Notes: generated by a model not told the origin, from the letters alone. A DNA stretch of 64,000 nt from Rossellomorea aquimaris (GCF_008180865.1 NZ_VTEX01000003.1:374501-438500), one strand, 5' to 3'. Shown: positions 8,291 through 17,718, numbered from the stretch's first letter. Translations and numbers: made by a program.

Positions 8291-9665
8291 AAGAAGATTA
8301 CTCATTCAGAACGTCTCCCTTATTACCTTAACCATTCTGTTATTTTTGGGCATTCTCGTTTCAGGAATCTATTCTTATTACTACAACGGTACAATAGATA
8401 TGCTGAAGAATCATGCTGTCAATTCATCTCAGTTTGCCAATAAATATATGAACCTGCATTCCTTTACTCTGAGGAATGAATTGACTAATCTCCAAAATAA
8501 TTTCTCCATCCCTCAAGCCGAAACACAAATTTTGAACGCGAGTGGAGACTTATTATCCTCTTCGACTGGTTTTATCCCGGATGAAAAGCCTGACTTCAAG
8601 GATATTGAGGAGGCATTTCGAAATGGTAGCGGAACTTGGATCGGCAATCACCCAATAACAGGTGAGCATATTTTGGCTGTGTCGGTACCATTAAAAGGAG
8701 AGAACAACACCATTGGTTTGATCCGGTTTATAACATCCCTGGAATCACTGGATAACAATTTCCGAACAATCTTGCTTTCTTTATTTTTAATTGGACTCGT
8801 TATTTTGCTTATCGTATTTATGGTGAGTACACTTTTTGCCCGTAATTTAACGAAACCTGTGATTGAACTGACCGAAGCATCACAGAAGCTTGCCAAAGGA
8901 GAATTGGAAACTAGAATTGTCGGACAGTATAAGGACGAATTCCAAACCTTGAGTACGTCCTTCAATGATATGGCGAGGGAACTCCTTAAAACCGAGAAAA
9001 TGAAGAATGAGTTCATCTCCTCGGTTTCCCATGAACTTCGCACTCCCCTTACGAGTATTAAAGGATGGAGCGAAACTTTGCTGACGGGTGATTTACAAAA
9101 TGTCCAGGAAAACAAAACGGGGTTGACCATCATTTCAAACGAAACGAATCGATTAATTGGACTGGTAGAGGAGCTATTGGACTTCTCCCGTTTTTCAAAT
9201 GGATCATTTACGATTCACCCCAATACCTTTTCTTTCAATCGTACTCTCAATGAAGTCATTCTTCAGCTGGATCAAAAACGGAAAGAAAAAGGTATATCCA
9301 TTATGTTGGAAAGCGATGAGATAGTGGATCTATTCGCCGATGAAAATCGTATCCGACAAGTATTGATCAATCTCTTAGATAACGCTATTAAGTACTCGGA
9401 CCCGAATTCAACGGTTTTCATTCGTAATAACCAGGCGAATTCCTATTTTACCTTTGAAATAGAAGATGAGGGGCAGGGAATCGAACCGGAACACCTGCAA
9501 CATATTGCCACCTTATTCTATAAGGAGAGGGAGAATTCAGATGGGGTAGGGTTAGGATTAGCGATCTGTAAAAATATCATTGAATTGCACCATGGAAAAT
9601 TGTTTGTGAAAAGTGGTAAGGGTTCAGGTACAACTGCCGGTTTTACCATTCCCTTACGTTCTTAA
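8271..9665 (+). CDS. Membrane sensor histidine kinase
   Basis: Kinase partner of the preceding regulator. Two membrane helices (about residues 10-33 and 168-190) flank an extracytoplasmic sensor of about 130 residues. HAMP follows (ARNLTKPVIELTEASQKLA). The HisKA phospho-acceptor is His in SSVSHELRTPLTSIKG (about residue 255). The ATPase domain has NLLDNAIKYS (N box), DEGQGI (G1) and GVGLGLAICKNI (G2). The gene overlaps the regulator gene; ATGs at 8271 and 8280 are both possible starts and neither has a strong ribosome site, which fits translational coupling. Confidence 0.92.
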   Translation: MTKMGIKRRLLIQNVSLITLTILLFLGILVSGIYSYYYNGTIDMLKNHAVNSSQFANKYMNLHSFTLRNELTNLQNNFSIPQAETQILNASGDLLSSSTGFIPDEKPDFKDIEEAFRNGSGTWIGNHPITGEHILAVSVPLKGENNTIGLIRFITSLESLDNNFRTILLSLFLIGLVILLIVFMVSTLFARNLTKPVIELTEASQKLAKGELETRIVGQYKDEFQTLSTSFNDMARELLKTEKMKNEFISSVSHELRTPLTSIKGWSETLLTGDLQNVQENKTGLTIISNETNRLIGLVEELLDFSRFSNGSFTIHPNTFSFNRTLNEVILQLDQKRKEKGISIMLESDEIVDLFADENRIRQVLINLLDNAIKYSDPNSTVFIRNNQANSYFTFEIEDEGQGIEPEHLQHIATLFYKERENSDGVGLGLAICKNIIELHHGKLFVKSGKGSGTTAGFTIPLRS

Positions 9666-9700
9666 AGAGTTTGGATTTTGAATCCAGGCTCTTTCTTTAT
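9666..9700 (+). terminator. Terminator of the two-component operon
   Basis: AAAGAG and GGATT pair with AATCC and CTCTTT, followed by a T-rich tail, directly after the kinase stop codon. Confidence 0.7.
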
Positions 9701-9843
9701 AATGGAATAAGCATGAATTTTGACACTCCTTTCATTCTATTGTATCTTATGACAATAAATCCTCACTAAACCCATCAGAATTATGATAAATAGTTTTTTA
9801 GATATTTGGGGAAATCTACTACTAAATAGAAGGAGTGGCTACA

Positions 9844-11079
9844 ATGAAATCTCTTTGGAGAGGTTATCTAGATACATCGCTTATTGTGAAAATAACCGTC
9901 GCTCTCGTATTGGGAATTGCGGTCGGATTGATATTCGGCAAAGATGCATCTGTCCTTTCTCCCCTGGGCGATATATTGATTCGCTTGCTGAAATTTCTTA
10001 TCATCCCTCTTATCCTGTTTACATTGATGGTCGGCGTGAACCAGACCAATGTGAGCAAACTCGGACGAATGGGAGGAAAAACGTTCTTATATTATTTATT
10101 CTCTTCAGCATTAGCGATCATGGTAGGGATTGCTGTTGCAAGTATTTTCAACCCTGGAACGGGCATGACCCTCGATACGACGGAGAAATTTGAAGTACCG
10201 GAAAATCCAGGGGTGACCAGTGTACTCCTGAACATCATTCCGGAGAATATCGTCACGGCGTTCACGGAAATGAACCTTCTTGGAATCATCTTTACCGCCA
10301 TTGTGTTTGGTATTGCCATTTCCTATTTAAGGTCATCATCGGAACATCATGAAATGGGTGAACAGGTGTATAAAGTCGTAAACGGGTTAAACGAAGCGAC
10401 ACTAGCCATCATGAAGGTGATCCTTCAATATGTGCCGGTCGGAATCTTTGCCATCATGGCTGATACAGTCGGAAAACAGGGATTAGATACATTGTTATCA
10501 TTAGGAAATATGATTTTGGTGCTTTACATTGCATTGTTTGTCCAAATTGCCATCTATATTGTCGCCTTGCTCATATTCAAAATTAGTCCCGGCAGGTTCT
10601 TTGCCCAGGCACGGACACCGATGATCACAGCATTTGTGACCCAGAGCAGCTCAGGTACCCTGCCTCTAACATTAAACGCAGCAAAAAATCTTGGTCTGCC
10701 TAAAAGCTTATATGGATTCAGCTTACCACTTGGGGCCACGATCAATATGGATGGCGCTGCGATTCGGATCGCCGTATCAGCTGTTTTCGCTGCAAACGTA
10801 ATCGGCAATCCATTAAGCCTGACTGATATGCAGGTCGTTGTCCTCGTAGGAACTCTGGCTTCAATCGGAACTGCCGGCGTTCCGGGAGCAGGCATTATTA
10901 TGATTGCCACTGTATTCGCCCAGCTCGGGCTACCGATGGAGACCGTTGCCCTGCTGACGGCGATTGATGCCCTGGTTGGAATGGGTTGTACGGCTCTTAA
11001 TGTGACGGGGGATTTGGTTGGTACGTCGATTATTGATAAGACGGAGAATGAAGACAATCAGAAATCCGCTTCCGTATAA
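9844..11079 (+). CDS. Dicarboxylate/amino acid:cation symporter (DAACS family)
   Basis: Secondary transporter for glutamate, aspartate or C4-dicarboxylates, driven by Na+ or H+. At 411 residues it has about eight membrane helices and two re-entrant loops. Family signatures are TQSSSGTLPLTLNAA (HP1 loop), LGATINMDGAAI (helix 7, NMDG motif), GTAGVPGAGIIM (HP2) and ALNVTGDLVGTSII (helix 8, the Asp/Asn/Gly binding region). The ATG at 9844 follows AAGGAG by 8 bp; a GTG at 9835 is less likely. It is a single-gene unit. GltT, GltP and DctP relatives cannot be told apart by eye. Confidence 0.92.
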   Translation: MKSLWRGYLDTSLIVKITVALVLGIAVGLIFGKDASVLSPLGDILIRLLKFLIIPLILFTLMVGVNQTNVSKLGRMGGKTFLYYLFSSALAIMVGIAVASIFNPGTGMTLDTTEKFEVPENPGVTSVLLNIIPENIVTAFTEMNLLGIIFTAIVFGIAISYLRSSSEHHEMGEQVYKVVNGLNEATLAIMKVILQYVPVGIFAIMADTVGKQGLDTLLSLGNMILVLYIALFVQIAIYIVALLIFKISPGRFFAQARTPMITAFVTQSSSGTLPLTLNAAKNLGLPKSLYGFSLPLGATINMDGAAIRIAVSAVFAANVIGNPLSLTDMQVVVLVGTLASIGTAGVPGAGIIMIATVFAQLGLPMETVALLTAIDALVGMGCTALNVTGDLVGTSIIDKTENEDNQKSASV

Positions 11080-11091
11080 ATATCGAATAAT

Positions 11092-11124
11092 AAAACAAGC
11101 TTGAGTTGCCTCAAGCTTGTTTTA
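11092..11124. terminator. Bidirectional terminator between convergent genes
   Basis: A perfect hairpin, AAAACAAGCTTGA paired with TCAAGCTTGTTTT, with A/T runs on both sides. It serves the symporter gene on the + strand and the cobalamin salvage operon on the - strand. Confidence 0.88.
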
Positions 11125-11125
11125 T

Positions 11126-12205
11126 TTAAGGACGGGATTTCCATTCCGTTAAGGCATCCATCAATTTTTCGTGCTCTTTTTTTCCCTTAATGGCAAACCT
11201 TAACCACCTTCCATCCAACCCTTTGAAATTATGGGTATGGCGGCTCACAATACCATTCTCCAACAGAAAACGAAATAACTCGGTTTGATCGTTAAGATCT
11301 GGATCCTTTAAGAGATAAAAGTTCGTCTGACTTGGTGAATAGTCAAATCGGGATTGGTCGAAAAATGCAAACAGCTTCTCCCTCTCCCTTTTCACCATGT
11401 ATTTAGTATGATAAACGAAATCTGTTTCCTCCAAGAGTATTTCTCCTACTTTTTGAGCGATTCCGTTCACACTCCAATGAACTTGATAGTTTCCCAGTTC
11501 CTTCACGACTGTCTCACCAGCCATCAGAAAACCCAAGCGGATCCCGGGAATGCTAAACATTTTCGTCATGCTTCTTAACACCATTAGATTTGAGTATTCC
11601 TTTACCAGATGAGCTACCGTCACCTCTTCCAAAGGGAAATCATAAAATGCTTCATCCACAATCACATAACAATGTTCTTTATGAGCTTCCTTAACAATCT
11701 CTTTTATCTTTGAAGCTGAATATAACACACCAGTCGGATTGGTCGGATTACATATAAAGACAGCATCCACCTTTGAAAGATACGCTGCCAACTTCTTTGA
11801 ACCAAGATCCCAATCGTCCTCTTCCAGAAGTAGATGATGAATGGTGCAGTCATTGATTTGACAAGCCTTCTCGTATTCTGAAAAGGTGGGATGAATGATG
11901 AGAACATTCGAATGGGCCAACCATCTCCCAATAAGATGGATCAGTTCAGCACCACCATTCCCTATGAGAATTTCTTCTTCCAACACCCCTTCTTTACGGG
12001 CAATTTTTCTTCGTAAAGATACAGAGTGAGGATCCGGATACGTCACGATTTCCTCTAACAGATCCTGCCAGTTCTTTTTTAAACGATCTGGAGGACCGCT
12101 GGAGTTAATATTTGCACTTAAGTCGACGATTTGATCAGGCATCGAAATATCCATTGCTCTATATGTATATTGCGGATTCGATCCATGTTCTGGTAATTTC
12201 AACAA
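11126..12205 (-). CDS. cobD: Threonine-phosphate decarboxylase (CobD type)
   Basis: PLP fold-type I enzyme that makes (R)-1-amino-2-propanol phosphate, the cobalamin nucleotide-loop linker. The 359-residue protein has the histidinol-phosphate aminotransferase-like fold: DLSANINSSGPP at the N-terminus, IGNGGAELI, CNPTNPTG (about residue 155), the Asp of VDEAFYDF, and the PLP lysine in RSMTKMFSIPGIRLG (about residue 220). Membership of an operon with cbiB and cbiZ decides CobD rather than HisC. The start is a TTG at 12205 or 12202 behind GGGGGAG, inside the end of cbiB (47-bp overlap). Confidence 0.88.
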   Translation of the reverse strand: MLKLPEHGSNPQYTYRAMDISMPDQIVDLSANINSSGPPDRLKKNWQDLLEEIVTYPDPHSVSLRRKIARKEGVLEEEILIGNGGAELIHLIGRWLAHSNVLIIHPTFSEYEKACQINDCTIHHLLLEEDDWDLGSKKLAAYLSKVDAVFICNPTNPTGVLYSASKIKEIVKEAHKEHCYVIVDEAFYDFPLEEVTVAHLVKEYSNLMVLRSMTKMFSIPGIRLGFLMAGETVVKELGNYQVHWSVNGIAQKVGEILLEETDFVYHTKYMVKREREKLFAFFDQSRFDYSPSQTNFYLLKDPDLNDQTELFRFLLENGIVSRHTHNFKGLDGRWLRFAIKGKKEHEKLMDALTEWKSRP

Positions 12206-13139
12206 ATACTCCCCCTATCCAAAGAATCATGATAAAAATGAAACACGCTTTCTGCATACGGCTAATGGTTGCAGGGATATGATTCCGTTCTAATTCAAAA
12301 ACCTTTCTTCCCATTTTTTCTCGCTGGGAAACCATCCCTTTATACTTGTTGAGGCCGCCCAGTTGAACCCCTAGACTCACCGCGACTGCCGCTTCCCCCC
12401 AGCCGCTGTTAGGACTAGGGTGTTTCTTGGCATCGTTCAATAGAATTCGAAATCCTTCTATGTAAGTGAAATATACAGGACGTATACAGAAAAATAAGAT
12501 GAATCCTGTGATTCTACTCGGAATCCAGTTCAGGACGTCATCCAGCTTGGCTGATGCCCACCCAAAGTCTATGTACCTCTTATTCTTGTATCCCACCATG
12601 GAATCACACGTATTCACACATCTGTACACGATGGCAAGTGGGGCACCGCCAATCAATGCCCAAAACAAAGGAGCCGTTATCCCATCACTTGTATTTTCCG
12701 CAACGGTTTCAACAGTCCCTCTTACAATTTCACTTTCATTTAAGTTTTCTGTATCTCTGCCCACGATATATGAAAGCTTTTCCCTTGCTGTTTTCAGATT
12801 GTTTTCTTCAAGTGGTTGCAATACTTCTAAAGCAGCCAATCTAAGGCTCTTTTGGGAAATGGTCGTCGTGATGACGATGGCTTCTACCAAGATCCCTAAA
12901 ATTGTATGCATAGAGTAACTTGCCCAAATGAGGCAAGAGGTAAGAATAAACGCCGCCACTACCAATATCGATACCATCACTATACCTTTCCTTTTTAGAA
13001 ACCCTCCTTTATTCAACCTGCGATCTAAACGAGAAATCGCCTTTCCCATCCATTTAACAGGATGGGGCCAGTAGGGCGGGTCTCCAATCCATAGGTCCAG
13101 CAAATAGGCGATTGTTATAGCTAACAAGTGATGAATCAT
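12159..13139 (-). CDS. cbiB: Adenosylcobinamide-phosphate synthase (CbiB)
   Basis: Membrane enzyme that joins adenosylcobyric acid to aminopropanol phosphate. At 326 residues the family hallmarks are LLDLWIGDPPYWPHPVKWMG at the N-terminus, ETVAENTSDGITAPLFW in the middle, GYKNKRYIDFGWASAKLDD, and NSGWGEAAVAVSLGVQLGG. About five membrane helices. Its start overlaps the stop of cbiZ at 13139 and its end overlaps cobD. Together the three genes would rebuild adenosylcobalamin intermediates from scavenged cobinamide. Confidence 0.93.
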   Translation of the reverse strand: MIHHLLAITIAYLLDLWIGDPPYWPHPVKWMGKAISRLDRRLNKGGFLKRKGIVMVSILVVAAFILTSCLIWASYSMHTILGILVEAIVITTTISQKSLRLAALEVLQPLEENNLKTAREKLSYIVGRDTENLNESEIVRGTVETVAENTSDGITAPLFWALIGGAPLAIVYRCVNTCDSMVGYKNKRYIDFGWASAKLDDVLNWIPSRITGFILFFCIRPVYFTYIEGFRILLNDAKKHPSPNSGWGEAAVAVSLGVQLGGLNKYKGMVSQREKMGRKVFELERNHIPATISRMQKACFIFIMILWIGGVFVEITRTWIESAIYI

Positions 13140-13819
13140 CAGGTCCCCACCCTTTTCTTATACTTGGAAATCGCGTGGATGGTGCACTCATAAACCCCTT
13201 TACTAATCCTTTTTCCCAAGGGGGTAATCGTTCCTGCATATTCCAGAAGGACTCCCTCTTCAGTGCTCGCGATTAATATACTGTCAGTAGAGGTACCCGT
13301 TGCTCCACTCCCTGTAACAGGGTCATTTACATTATGAGCTGCAAGTGCTTTCACCTTGGCTTCTGTTGCAGTCATAATCCCTTGGATGCTTGCGGCATCC
13401 GATACTCTCCCATTGATAAACACCCAGATGTTAATCGTGCCGGGTGAATGATCAAACGAGTGACAATCACTCATACTTGCATCAACGGCATTGCCGACTC
13501 CTGCTGTAACGACAATGAATACAGAAAATGATTCCTCCTCATAAAACCCCCAGCACGCATCTTCCAATTGAACAGCCGTCATCATGCCGACCGTTTCTTC
13601 TCTTTTTACACCTATTTGCTGGAGATAACCTTGCATCTCTTCATGATGGTTATCACTATTGTAGTTTTTCGATACATGGCGATTCACAAATGTTGTATAC
13701 CAGCCTGTTCCGGCATTGGTGACGCCTGAGGATATGGTTTTGAGTGGGCGTGTTGATTGGAGGATGATTTGATTCTTGGAGCAGGTTAGTAAGTGGTGGT
13801 TGATGATTTCTCTCTTCAT
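13139..13819 (-). CDS. cbiZ: Adenosylcobinamide amidohydrolase (CbiZ)
   Basis: Hydrolyses the aminopropanol side chain of adenosylcobinamide to give adenosylcobyric acid, the first step of the bacterial/archaeal CbiZ salvage route. The 226-residue protein has the family motifs SSGVTNAGTGWYTTFVNR, MMTAVQLEDA, VTAGVGNAVDAS and SGATGTSTDSILIAS. It is first in the operon, behind AAAGGAG. A TATAAT-type -10 lies about 25 bp before the ribosome site. No cobalamin riboswitch is visible in the 110-bp leader. Confidence 0.92.
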   Translation of the reverse strand: MKREIINHHLLTCSKNQIILQSTRPLKTISSGVTNAGTGWYTTFVNRHVSKNYNSDNHHEEMQGYLQQIGVKREETVGMMTAVQLEDACWGFYEEESFSVFIVVTAGVGNAVDASMSDCHSFDHSPGTINIWVFINGRVSDAASIQGIMTATEAKVKALAAHNVNDPVTGSGATGTSTDSILIASTEEGVLLEYAGTITPLGKRISKGVYECTIHAISKYKKRVGT

Positions 13820-13930
13820 AGGCTACCTCTCCTTTAAACTAACTATACTATTATATCAATACTGTGATTTTCCTTCTAATACCAATCTCATAATTTGGAC
13901 TTAATATGTTCTCCAATGAAAAACACGACA

Positions 13931-13967
13931 AAAAGAGCTAACTCTTTCATTCCGGAGTTAGCTCTTT
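13931..13967 (-). terminator. Terminator after the chromate transporter genes
   Basis: AAAGAGCTAACTC pairs with GAGTTAGCTCTTT, followed by TTTTTG on the reverse strand, just after the stop at 13978. It ends the peptide importer-ggt-chrA operon. Confidence 0.85.
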
Positions 13968-13977
13968 CATCATCACA

Positions 13978-14511
13978 TTATACACCAAGGAAAAATGCTC
14001 CATATAGCAATGCAGCACCTATTACGTATGCTGGACTCACTTTCCATTTTTCAAGTAGAAAATAGCTGCACACTGCAATCAATCCAGTTTGAACAATTCC
14101 GATTCCCTCATAAGCATTGGTAAAGAAACCAATCGTCATGATCCCTAACAATACTGCAATTGTCGGACGAACCAAATTTGTCATCTTTTTCACTCTGGGG
14201 GAATCCTTATATTTCATTAATAAACCAAGTAACATAATCATCAAGATCAATGAAGGGGCAACTGTTGCAAACACACCGACTATTGCCCCGGGCACCCCGC
14301 CTTGCTGGTAACCTATGTAACCCGCCATCTTTGTAGCTATAGGTCCCGGCAAAGCATTTCCTAACGCCAAAACTTCACTGAACTCACTTACTGTCAACCA
14401 CTCGTAATGATCAACCACTTCATTTTCCACCAATGGTATTGATGCCGGCCCCCCTCCATATCCCAATACCCCCGGAATGAAGAAAGCCAAGAAAATTTGA
14501 ATATATATCAT
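13978..14511 (-). CDS. Chromate transporter subunit, short-chain ChrA family (second of pair)
   Basis: A 177-residue single-domain ChrA protein with about five or six membrane helices. Motifs: FIPGVLGYGGGPASIPLVE near the N-terminus and SEVLALGNALPGPIATKMAGYIG (about residues 43-65). Short ChrA proteins act as pairs with opposite topology. The start overlaps the stop of the upstream partner by 4 bp (ATGA). In B. subtilis the corresponding pair is ywrA/ywrB, also near a ggt-like gene (ywrD) and an Lrp gene (ywrC). The substrate may be another anion. Confidence 0.88.
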   Translation of the reverse strand: MIYIQIFLAFFIPGVLGYGGGPASIPLVENEVVDHYEWLTVSEFSEVLALGNALPGPIATKMAGYIGYQQGGVPGAIVGVFATVAPSLILMIMLLGLLMKYKDSPRVKKMTNLVRPTIAVLLGIMTIGFFTNAYEGIGIVQTGLIAVCSYFLLEKWKVSPAYVIGAALLYGAFFLGV

Positions 14512-15068
14512 GATGCTTTCACCTGCTTTTCCTGACCTGGATTTCGTGACAGAAGGGCAAACCCTAGTAAAGCACCAATCACGATAGCCGGGTGAACTCC
14601 TAAGACGGAAAGTGATAGAACACTCACTGCCAGCAGAATGATGGTTATTTTCCAGCCCATACTATTTTGAGACTTTTGGACAAACCCCCACGTTAAGACA
14701 CCAAGCATAACGCCGACTACAGGAACTACTGCACTGGCCATACCCTGTACCCAATTCTTATCTTTATAAGTATTTAGAACGGTCAGCAATAAAACCATCA
14801 AAACAATAGTCGGAATGATGGTGGCCAACACGGCATTAATCATCCCTAAGTAGCCACCGACCCGAAATCCGATATACCCCGCCATCTTGGTTGCAATCGG
14901 ACCAGGCAATGCATTCCCAAGAGCCAAAACATCGGAGAAATCATCATCGTTCATCCATTTATATTTTTCCACTACCTCTTTGTGAACGAGTGGGATGGAG
15001 GAAGGCCCCCCTCCAAACCCCAACATACCTACTCGAAAAAAAGCGAGAAATAAATGCCATTGTTTCAT
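14508..15068 (-). CDS. Chromate transporter subunit, short-chain ChrA family (first of pair)
   Basis: A 186-residue ChrA-domain membrane protein, paralogous to the next gene. It has FFRVGMLGFGGGPSSIPLVH and SDVLALGNALPGPIATKMAGYIG, followed by four more hydrophobic segments. It lies 38 bp after ggt in the same operon and overlaps its partner by 4 bp. Homologues export chromate; why such a pair sits with gamma-glutamyl peptide genes is not known. Confidence 0.88.
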   Translation of the reverse strand: MKQWHLFLAFFRVGMLGFGGGPSSIPLVHKEVVEKYKWMNDDDFSDVLALGNALPGPIATKMAGYIGFRVGGYLGMINAVLATIIPTIVLMVLLLTVLNTYKDKNWVQGMASAVVPVVGVMLGVLTWGFVQKSQNSMGWKITIILLAVSVLSLSVLGVHPAIVIGALLGFALLSRNPGQEKQVKAS

Positions 15069-15106
15069 GATGTCACCCCCTCTTCCATTCGATCAATCAC
15101 CATTCA

Positions 15107-16720
15107 TCACCAAGCCGAAATAGCCCCATCAGTCCGTGACTCTGTACCTCCCATTAGAACTCCTGATGCTGGATTTCTCCAAATAATCTGGCCTCTTCCG
15201 AAAGATCCTTGATCTGTCGCTACTTGAATATGATGTCCCCTCCTAGCCAATGCCTGGGCAATGTGATTGGGGAAATTGGGCTCAACCAGTACATCTTTAT
15301 CCTTTATCCATTGCCATCTTGGTGCATCCAAAGCTGCTTGTGGGTTTAAATGAAAATCAATCGTATTCATCACTACTTGGAAATGTCCCTGAGGTTGCAT
15401 ATATCCCCCCATCACACCGAACGGACCTATTGCCTCTTCTCCTCTTGTCAGAAATCCAGGAATGATCGTATGGTATGTTTTCTTTCCGGATTTGAGTGCA
15501 TTGGGATGCTCAGGATCTAAAGAGAAATCATGCCCCCTGTTCTGCATGGAAATACCGGTACCCGGAATCACAATACCAGAACCAAATCCCATATAGTTAC
15601 TTTGTATGAAGGAAACCATATTCCCTTCATCGTCAGCAGCAGCCAAGTAGACTGTTCCGCCTTTTTGGGGCTGATATTCTTTTGGAGTGATCGCGTCTTC
15701 TTCAATTATTTCACGTCTCGAGCGTGCATATCCTTCAGATAACAAGTGTTCCACAGAAACCGGCATTTCTTTTTCTTCTGTGATAAATGCTTTTCCATCG
15801 GTAAAGGCAAGCTTCATGGATTCGATTTGTTTGTGATATGTATCAACAGCGTCTTTTTCTGATAAATGGAAGCCCTGCACAATATTTAGTCCCATCAAGG
15901 TTACCAGCCCTTGGCCGTTAGGAGGAATTTCCCAAACATCGTAGCCTTTGTAGTTTGTTGAGATCGGGGTCACCCATTCCGCTTTATACTCTGAAAGATC
16001 TTCCTTGGATAAATAACCACCGCACCTCTCGACATAGGAAGAAATCTTTTCTGCGAGCTCTCCCCTATAGAAACTCTCTCCATTTGACTCTGCAATCAAC
16101 CTGAGAGTGTCGGCGTGACCTGGTGATGACCATATCTCGCCTATAAGAGGGGCTCTCTGATTGGGGGCAAATGTATCAAACCAGGGCTGAAATTTTTTAT
16201 CATCTTTAAATAATTCCCGGAATTTCTTATAGGCCAAGCCCCAATACTTTCCAAGTACAGGACTGATTGGATACCCTTCTTCAGCATATCGGATCGCTGG
16301 AGCCAGCACCTCATTTAATGGGAGCTTCCCAAATTTGCTTGAAAGCTCTGCCCATGCTGAAGGGGCACCTGGAACGGTGATAGGGATAGCTCCATGCACA
16401 GGCATCCCTTCATGCCCTTTCCGTTTAACATCTTCAATGGAAATACCTTTTGGAGAAGGTCCGCTTGCATTCAAACCATGAAGTTTCCCCTTTACCCAAA
16501 CCAGGGCGAAGGCATCACCACCAATTCCATTGGACGTGGGTTCAACTACTGTCAGCGCAGCCGCAGTGGCAATCGCAGCATCTATCGCATTTCCGCCCTT
16601 TTGTAAGATCTCCAATCCAGCCTGAGATGCAAGTGGCTGGGAAGTAGCCACCATTCCTTTCTTCGCAAAAACGGTATTACGTATTGAAGAATACGGTTGA
16701 TATAAATGATCCATCTTCAT
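15107..16720 (-). CDS. Gamma-glutamyltransferase-family protein, apparently cytoplasmic (YwrD-like)
   Basis: Ntn-hydrolase that cleaves gamma-glutamyl bonds, e.g. of glutathione. At 537 residues it matches the full precursor. The self-processing nucleophile is the Thr in QKGGTVYLAAAD (about residue 354). Other motifs are GLEILQKGGNAIDAAIA, NGIGGDAFALVW, PPNGQGLVTLMGLNI and the small-subunit GSGIVIPGTGISMQNRG and FGVMGGYMQPQGH. No signal peptide precedes the catalytic region, unlike secreted Ggt. The start overlaps the last ABC ATPase gene by 4 bp, so imported peptides may be cut inside the cell. Confidence 0.9.
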   Translation of the reverse strand: MKMDHLYQPYSSIRNTVFAKKGMVATSQPLASQAGLEILQKGGNAIDAAIATAAALTVVEPTSNGIGGDAFALVWVKGKLHGLNASGPSPKGISIEDVKRKGHEGMPVHGAIPITVPGAPSAWAELSSKFGKLPLNEVLAPAIRYAEEGYPISPVLGKYWGLAYKKFRELFKDDKKFQPWFDTFAPNQRAPLIGEIWSSPGHADTLRLIAESNGESFYRGELAEKISSYVERCGGYLSKEDLSEYKAEWVTPISTNYKGYDVWEIPPNGQGLVTLMGLNIVQGFHLSEKDAVDTYHKQIESMKLAFTDGKAFITEEKEMPVSVEHLLSEGYARSRREIIEEDAITPKEYQPQKGGTVYLAAADDEGNMVSFIQSNYMGFGSGIVIPGTGISMQNRGHDFSLDPEHPNALKSGKKTYHTIIPGFLTRGEEAIGPFGVMGGYMQPQGHFQVVMNTIDFHLNPQAALDAPRWQWIKDKDVLVEPNFPNHIAQALARRGHHIQVATDQGSFGRGQIIWRNPASGVLMGGTESRTDGAISAW

Positions 16721-17718
16721 AATACTTCACTTCCTTTTTCGACATGATGACACGCTACATAATGTTGATCTCCCATATCACGCCAAACCGGCTTCTTTTG
16801 CTTGCATATCTCTGTAGCAATCGGACAGCGTGTATGGAATGTACATCCCGAAGGAGGATTTGCAGGATTTGGGATTTCCCCTTCCAACCGGATTCTCTTC
16901 CGATTCCTCTCGATCGAAGGACGGGGGATCGATGACAAGAGAGCCTTCGTATAAGGGTGCAATGGGTTTTCGTAAAGCTGTTTGGCAGATGCCAATTCAG
17001 CGGTGTTTCCTAAGTACATCACCATTACCCGATTACAAAAATAACGTACCACTCCCAGATCATGAGAGATGAATAGATAGGTTAAACCGTATTTTGACTG
17101 AAGAGTCTTTAACAGTTTCAGAACTTGTGCCTGCACGGATACATCGAGTGCAGAAACTGCTTCATCACAAATAATGACTGAAGGATTCAATGCTATGGCA
17201 CGAGCGATTCCTATTCTTTGGCGCTGCCCCCCGCTGAACTCATGTGGATATCGGTCATAATGTTCTTCCTTTAGACCCACCTCATTAAGCAGGTCGATTA
17301 CTTTCTCTCTTCTATCTTTACTGGACAGCTTGGTATGCATGATAAAAACTTCTTCAAGGGCATCTCCTATTCGCTGTCTTGGATTCAGTGAAGCATATGG
17401 ATCCTGAAAAATCATTTGCATTTGTTTCTTGAATGGAAGTCGGTTACGATCGGATAAATGCTGAAGCTCCTGTCCCCGAAAGATCACTTTTCCTTCAGTC
17501 ACAGATTCCAAGCCTAGTACGGCTCTGCCTAATGTAGATTTACCACACCCGGACTCCCCGACTACACCTAAACTCTCACCCTCAAACATTTCTAAACTGA
17601 CATCCTCCACTGCTTTCACATGACCTTGAACTCTTTTGAGTAATCCCCCCTTGATGGGGTAGTATTTTTTCACTCTTTCTAACTTAAGTATGGACGATTT
17701 TTTGACGGTTGTCGGCAC
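16717..17718 (-). CDS. Peptide ABC transporter ATP-binding protein (OppF/DppF type)
   Basis: ATPase of an oligopeptide/dipeptide importer, 333 residues. Walker A is GESGCGKST, the Q loop is MIFQDPYASLNPRQ, the signature is FSGGQRQRIGIARA and Walker B is VIICDEAVSALD, followed by the H loop FISHDLG. The C-terminal oligopeptide-transporter extension has a cysteine cluster (CTFHTRCPIATEICKQ) that in relatives binds an Fe-S cluster. The start is a GTG behind AGGAGG. It overlaps the upstream ATPase gene by 35 bp. Confidence 0.93.
   Translation of the reverse strand: MPTTVKKSSILKLERVKKYYPIKGGLLKRVQGHVKAVEDVSLEMFEGESLGVVGESGCGKSTLGRAVLGLESVTEGKVIFRGQELQHLSDRNRLPFKKQMQMIFQDPYASLNPRQRIGDALEEVFIMHTKLSSKDRREKVIDLLNEVGLKEEHYDRYPHEFSGGQRQRIGIARAIALNPSVIICDEAVSALDVSVQAQVLKLLKTLQSKYGLTYLFISHDLGVVRYFCNRVMVMYLGNTAELASAKQLYENPLHPYTKALLSSIPRPSIERNRKRIRLEGEIPNPANPPSGCTFHTRCPIATEICKQKKPVWRDMGDQHYVACHHVEKGSEVL

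Noticed and set aside
10554..11057. Reverse ORF of 167 residues inside the symporter gene
   Set aside because: Antisense shadow of a well-supported DAACS transporter.
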